Notes under the pieces: generated by a model
Seen by the model: the letters and a program-made list of their open reading frames with translations, nothing else
What the model was told of the DNA's origin: nothing
Database searches by the model: none
Translations under genes and position numbers: made by a program
Shown: piece after piece, positions 14,647 through 16,082 of the stretch
How the letters are laid out: every line of letters begins with the position of its first letter
Numbering within the stretch: the first letter of the stretch is position 1
NCBI GenBank assembly: GCA_050288085.1
Contig: JBNKDD010000119.1
Location: 1-16,082, forward strand
DNA: 16,082 bases
Direction of reading: 5' to 3'
From: JBNKDD01 sp050288085
GTDB taxonomy: Bacteria > Chloroflexota > Anaerolineae > Aggregatilineales > UBA3940

Positions 14647-15459
14647 TTACTGGCTGATGGCGTAAGTCACGTTGACGGTCATGCTTACGGTCATCTGCCC
14701 CTCGCTGATGGGCGGTGCACCACCGCCGCCGCCACCGAGTCCATAAGCTGCGGCATCATAGGCTGATATCGCCCCACTGCCTGAATACTCGCTGGCGATG
14801 GTCGGCTTGCCCAGCGTGACTCCCAGGGACTCGGCCAGCTTTTCGGCGCGGGCCTGGGCATCCTCAACCGCTGCGGTGCGGGCCTGGTCTTCCAGGGAGG
14901 TGGTGTCATCGATGCCAAAGGTCAGGCCGTAGACGTTGGTTGCCCCGGCTCCGATCCCGGCTTCGATCACGCTGCCTACCTTGGTGATGTCGCGGATCAC
15001 GATGCTGAGGGTATTGTTCACGTGGAAGGTCATTTCACCGGTTGGGCCTGACTGCGGATCGTAAATCTCTTCCTGCCAGACGTTGAACCCAACGGTCTGC
15101 ATGTCCAGGCGGGCGATGCCCTGGCCTTCCAATGCACTCATGATGCCATCGATTACGGTGTTGGAGCGGTTGACTGCCGCGGCCACATCCGCATCTTTCA
15201 GATCGATGCCAAGCTGGAGATAGGCTACATCCGGCTCCCCATTAGCCTGTCCCGTTCCGGTGACGGTGATCGTATTGACGGGGCCATAGCCGTTCGCACC
15301 ATTGCTGGCCGGGAGTGGCCCACCGCCACCGCCTGCTGTGGCCGTACCACCACCACCGTTGTTTTGAAGCGCGGGGACATTGCAGCCGGTGGCTAAGAGC
15401 GCCACGCCGATCAGAGCCAGTACAAGAACTTTCCAGCTAAACAATCTTTTCTCACCCAT
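14647..15459 (-). CDS. SIMPL (DUF541) domain lipoprotein
   Basis: A 270-residue exported lipoprotein. The N-terminus is a lipoprotein signal: KR, then hydrophobic VLVLALIGVALLATGC, with the lipidated Cys at 26. A flexible Gly-rich linker follows (35-47). The SIMPL domain (about 62-268) shows the family pattern: ITVTGTGQANGEPDVAYLQLGI (62-83), alternating strands and helices, GLTFGIDD, AQARAEKLAESLGV (201-214), and the final strands MTVSMTVNVTY (256-266). A hexaglycine loop (242-247) interrupts the C-terminal part. SIMPL proteins are envelope-located, often oligomeric ring-forming proteins of unclear function. Translation starts at ATG 15459, with AGGAGG at 15471-15476, 11 nt away. It is the downstream member of a tandem pair with a nearly identical paralogue. 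Confidence 0.9.
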   Translation of the reverse strand: MGEKRLFSWKVLVLALIGVALLATGCNVPALQNNGGGGTATAGGGGGPLPASNGANGYGPVNTITVTGTGQANGEPDVAYLQLGIDLKDADVAAAVNRSNTVIDGIMSALEGQGIARLDMQTVGFNVWQEEIYDPQSGPTGEMTFHVNNTLSIVIRDITKVGSVIEAGIGAGATNVYGLTFGIDDTTSLEDQARTAAVEDAQARAEKLAESLGVTLGKPTIASEYSGSGAISAYDAAAYGLGGGGGGAPPISEGQMTVSMTVNVTYAISQ

Positions 15460-15553
15460 TACAAGTTTTTCCTCCTGGGTTTAAACCACATGCTATCATA
15501 CGCTGCCCAATTGCAGCGCTGTGAGTATAACGATCTAAGAATCGAAAAGGTTC

Positions 15554-15595
15554 CCTGAAGTGGAAAATTCCCTCAAGGTCTAAATCCACTTCAGG
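15554..15595 (-). terminator. Long-loop inverted repeat between the SIMPL paralogues, possible weak terminator
   Basis: CCTGAAGTGGA (15554-15564) and TCCACTTCAGG (15585-15595) are perfect 11-bp inverted arms around a 20-nt loop, beginning 8 nt after the stop of the upstream paralogue. On the minus strand a short T-run (CCTTTTC) follows after a few bases. It could terminate the upstream gene, protect its mRNA 3' end, or be a protein site. Confidence 0.45.
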
Positions 15596-15602
15596 TTTAC
15601 AG

Positions 15603-16082
15603 TTACGGGTTGATGACGTAGGTCACGTTGACGGTCATGCTTACGGTCATCTGCCCCTCGCTGATGGGGGGGATACCACCACCGCCGCCGCCACCCAGAC
15701 CATAGGAAGCAGCCTGATAGAGCGGTATAGCACTATTACCTGAATACTCGTTGGCGATGGTCGGCTTGCCCAGCGTCACGCCCAGGGACTCGGCCAGCTT
15801 TTCGGCACGGGCCTGAGCATCCTCAACCGCTGCGGTGCGGGCCTGATCTTGCAGGCTGGTCGTGTCATCGATGCCAAAGGTCAGGCCGTAGACGTTGGTT
15901 GCCCCGGCTCCGATCCCGGCCTGGATGATGCTGCCCACCTTGGTGATGTCGCGGATCACGACGCTGAGGGTGTTGTTGACATGGAAAGTCATTTCACCGG
16001 TTGGGCCGGTCATCGGATCGTAAATCTCTTCCTGCCAGACGTTGAACCCAACGGTTTGCATGTCCAGGCGGGCGACTCCCTG
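15603..16082 (-). CDS. SIMPL (DUF541) domain protein, second copy, 5' end beyond the window
   Basis: The reading frame is open to the window edge (QGVARLD precedes the internal Met at 16061), so the true start lies outside. The visible 159 residues are the C-terminal part of a SIMPL domain. They align with the neighbouring lipoprotein end to end, with roughly 16 substitutions plus one extra Gly in the Gly run. It keeps GLTFGIDD, AQARAEKLAESLGV and the closing MTVSMTVNVTY strand, and has a hepta-Gly loop. The complete protein is probably also a lipoprotein, but its N-terminus is not visible. The two genes probably arose by tandem duplication, with the differences concentrated around the Gly-rich loop. 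Confidence 0.9.
   Translation of the reverse strand, partial: QGVARLDMQTVGFNVWQEEIYDPMTGPTGEMTFHVNNTLSVVIRDITKVGSIIQAGIGAGATNVYGLTFGIDDTTSLQDQARTAAVEDAQARAEKLAESLGVTLGKPTIANEYSGNSAIPLYQAASYGLGGGGGGGIPPISEGQMTVSMTVNVTYVINP

Overview
The window is about 16 kb of a bacterial chromosome of moderate G+C. It is dominated by one 7.6 kb gene for a giant multi-PAS/GAF sensor histidine kinase. The gene set fits a filamentous or free-living environmental bacterium, and my best guess is Chloroflexota (Anaerolineae-like). It includes a type III pantothenate kinase, a Flp-type pilin with an extended C-terminus, Gly-rich SIMPL-domain lipoproteins in tandem, a very large soluble PAS kinase, and CCTCACCCCC-type folded intergenic repeats. 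This is inference from gene style; no rRNA, tRNA or marker gene here settles it.

Left part (1-2784): the last codons of an upstream gene appear to overlap a NodB-type polysaccharide deacetylase (18-887). A small membrane protein of unknown function (898-1530) follows 10 nt later. A 97-bp cloverleaf-like inverted-repeat element then sits directly before the ribosome binding site of coaX (1687-2466). Convergent to coaX is a small YflT/GSP17M-like stress protein (2476-2784, minus). Region 2785-3121 has no gene in it. It holds a 7-bp-arm operator-like palindrome, a second branched inverted-repeat element (2889-3026), and a promoter and Shine-Dalgarno for the next gene.

Middle (3122-5131): a class IVb (Flp) prepilin with an unusual Cys-rich, Ig-like C-terminal extension ends at a strong bidirectional terminator. 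An M20 metallopeptidase runs convergently (3639-4838, minus). Its leader carries an imperfect inverted repeat. The following gap up to 5131 holds several nested palindromes and a promoter whose -10 box lies only 9 nt before the start codon of the next gene.

Signalling block (5132-14207): an OmpR-type regulator with a degenerate receiver (5132-5839, plus, probably leaderless) converges on a canonical OmpR-type response regulator (5846-6532, minus). Upstream of the latter on the same strand is the 2526-residue kinase (6627-14207, minus). By motif count it has 15 PAS domains, 2 GAF domains, a HisKA domain and a HATPase domain, with no membrane segment. The kinase and canonical regulator most likely form a two-component operon. 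The pseudo-receiver regulator is a plausible modulator of the same pathway, but only its position suggests this.

Right edge (14208-16082): a 439-bp gap carries a 12-bp inverted repeat, a possible kinase promoter and a strong terminator. It is followed by two tandem, nearly identical SIMPL (DUF541) genes on the minus strand. The first (14647-15459) is a complete lipoprotein; the second is cut by the window end.
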